A stretch of 43,535 nucleotides of DNA from assembly GCF_014647155.1 (NCBI RefSeq), contig NZ_BMOQ01000012.1:1-43535 (forward strand). Direction: 5' to 3'. Source of the DNA: Halarchaeum nitratireducens. GTDB taxonomy: Archaea; Halobacteriota; Halobacteria; Halobacteriales; Halobacteriaceae. This document shows positions 42,197 to 43,535 of this stretch, piece by piece; position 1 is the stretch's first letter; the number at the start of each line of letters is the position of its first letter. The notes under the pieces are model-generated. The model worked only from the letters and a program-made list of their open reading frames with translations, was not told where the DNA came from and did not search any database. A program made the translations under genes and the position numbers.

Positions 42197-43417
42197 TTAC
42201 TCCTCAACCAAGTGCTGAACGTTCTTATGAACTCCAATTGTATCGATGGTATCGGCGAGTGCTGTGAGGACTTCAGAGGTGGGATGGTTCAGCGAGTGAG
42301 ACTTGTACTGACCTCCTGAGGAATCGTGTTTCACTTGGGATTCGATGATGTTTAACTCATCAAGCCGGCCATAGTAGTCCCGTGCTCGGCGTTCCGAGAC
42401 AGGATCATGCCCAACCATCTGTGCAAAATCACTATAGAGATCATAGAGAATTGATGATGTGACTTCTTCATCCTCTCGCTCTTCGAGAACCGCGAGTGCA
42501 TATGCGACGATCTTGATATTTTCCGGCAGATCAGCCAACACTGACATCGACCGTTCTATCTCATATTCGTCCATTGCTTCCTCAACGAGATCGTCTGTGA
42601 CGTGGTCCTTTCCTCGCTCGCGAGCGTAGTCACCAGCGATCCGAATTAAGTCGAGGACCATCCGTGCGTCGCCACTGTTCTTTGACCCCAGAGCTGCTGC
42701 ATAGGTGATTGCTGCGTTGGTCACCACATCTTCGTAGAAGGCGGTATCGACGCGTTGGCGGAGCACCTGCTCAAGCTGGCTGGCATCGTACGGCGGGAAC
42801 TCAATGACGCGCTCGCGAAGGGAAGACCGGACATCTGATGATAGATTTTCACCGAAGGCAGTATCGGTGCTAATTCCGATGAGACCGAGCTTTGTCTCCG
42901 TAAGATCACCATAGCTCGCGGCGCGCGTCGCTTTGTACAGGAACGTGTCGATGTTCGCCACGTGGTCGATTTCGTCGAGGACGATGAGAGCGGTTCCCCC
43001 AATCTTGTCGAGCTGGTTGAAGAAAACGGAATAGACCTTACTCTCGGGATGGCCCGTTGAGGGGAGATAGTTCTCCGAATTTGGGATCAATTGATTTGCG
43101 AGTTCTATCGTCAACTGATACGACGTATTCACCCCTTCACAGTTGATTGGAAGGACTGCAAGCTCAGTCTGTAGGTTCTCCGACGCCTCAAGCTGGTTGA
43201 GTACCCAGTGTGTGACAGCGGTCTTCCCGACGCCGTTCTGCCCGTAGAGGAAGATGTTATCTGGACTTTCTCCTTTGTAGACGGGTAGGAGGGCATTCAT
43301 ATACTCCTCTTTCTTTTCGTCGCGCCCGACAATTTCTGAGGGTATGTATTCGTCAGCGAGCGCGTCTCGATTCTCGAAAATCGCGCTCTCTGACAAATCA
43401 TCAAAGGCTGATGTCAT
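42197..43417 (-). CDS. orc1: Orc1/Cdc6 replication initiator
   Basis: 406 residues from ATG 43417 (MTSAFDDLSESAIFENRDAL). AAA+ ATPase with Walker A YGQNGVGKTA (residues 58-67), Walker B TALIVLDEIDHV, sensor region ETKLGLIGISTD and Arg-finger area SSDVRSSLRERVIEFPPY. C-terminal winged helix (EVTSSILYDLYSDFAQMVGH; ERRARDYYGRLDELNIIESQ). It binds the iterons on both sides of the gene to load MCM. An upstream frame to 43474 lies in the iteron region and is rejected. Confidence 0.95.
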   Translation of the reverse strand: MTSAFDDLSESAIFENRDALADEYIPSEIVGRDEKKEEYMNALLPVYKGESPDNIFLYGQNGVGKTAVTHWVLNQLEASENLQTELAVLPINCEGVNTSYQLTIELANQLIPNSENYLPSTGHPESKVYSVFFNQLDKIGGTALIVLDEIDHVANIDTFLYKATRAASYGDLTETKLGLIGISTDTAFGENLSSDVRSSLRERVIEFPPYDASQLEQVLRQRVDTAFYEDVVTNAAITYAAALGSKNSGDARMVLDLIRIAGDYARERGKDHVTDDLVEEAMDEYEIERSMSVLADLPENIKIVAYALAVLEEREDEEVTSSILYDLYSDFAQMVGHDPVSERRARDYYGRLDELNIIESQVKHDSSGGQYKSHSLNHPTSEVLTALADTIDTIGVHKNVQHLVEE

Positions 43418-43457
43418 AGCGGGGGTTGGCGTGGTTACCTCAACCAGCGAACACCAC

Positions 43458-43535
43458 AAAAAACCTTCGACCACCGTTTCCGCAGGTTCCGTAGGTGGGG
43501 GGTGAGTTTCCGTAGGCTACCCGAATATCCACAGC
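43458..43535. repeat. 78-bp terminal redundancy (circular closure)
   Basis: Identical to bases 1-78. This is the overlap of a circular molecule, not a biological duplication. The true plasmid length is 43,457 bp, and the iteron array runs through the junction. Confidence 0.92.

Overview
The window is a complete circular plasmid of a halophilic archaeon (class Halobacteria). Bases 1-78 recur exactly at 43458-43535, so the circle is 43,457 bp. The haloarchaeal assignment rests on GC-rich coding with strongly acidic proteins, an archaeal Orc1/Cdc6 with iterons, a plasmid-borne TFB, twin-arginine lipoproteins and haloarchaeal IS types. The species cannot be named.

Layout. (1) Replication and partition (41641-1350 across the junction): orc1/cdc6, flanked on both sides by about 30-bp-spaced TTTCCGSAGGTTCCG boxes that face each other across an AT-rich segment, then a parA/partner operon carrying its own repeats. 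(2) 1.4-6.9 kb: a PQQ-propeller lipoprotein, small membrane proteins, a short tyrosine recombinase and a winged-helix coiled-coil protein. (3) 7.5-11.8 kb: a toxin-antitoxin cluster with Doc/Fic plus antitoxin, an HTH antitoxin with a frameshifted PemK-like toxin, RelBE, and two copies of a 33-residue acidic protein. (4) 12.2-17.1 kb: an AT-rich pair (Tat-signal protein and zincin), then a GT2, GtrA and DUF2298 envelope-sugar cluster. (5) 17.3-20.4 kb: an IS4-type element and IS debris around a lipoprotein gene. (6) 21-29 kb: TFB, a CPBP protease, two full-length TnpB genes, a Fic protein, and several hairpins that look like TnpB-element right ends without tnpB. (7) 29.2-37 kb: a VirD4-like coupling protein, lipoproteins, an intact IS6-type element, and a scrapyard with a truncated integrase, a second parA fragment and a broken zinc-ribbon gene. 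(8) 37-41.2 kb: two paralogous winged-helix genes, a frameshifted integrase, a perfect 50-bp tandem repeat, and a relaxase plus ribbon-helix-helix pair.

How it works together. Orc1 with the iterons replicates the plasmid, ParA and its partner segregate it, toxin-antitoxin modules stabilise it, and the relaxase, RHH protein and coupling protein would let it be mobilised. No VirB4-like ATPase or mating channel was seen, so it is probably mobilisable rather than self-conjugative.

The most unusual signal is a family of seven dispersed inverted repeats, consensus TTAACCAAC - about 22-25 variable bases - GTTGGTTAA. They lie at module borders (10149, 20400, 20521, 31945, 37046, 39034, 41549), and four of them sit 10-41 bp after a gene's stop codon. 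The arms are conserved while the centres differ, which suggests protein-recognised sites, possibly recombination sites used by tyrosine recombinases to assemble the mosaic. Several genes are frameshifted or truncated; without reads, real decay cannot be told from assembly error.
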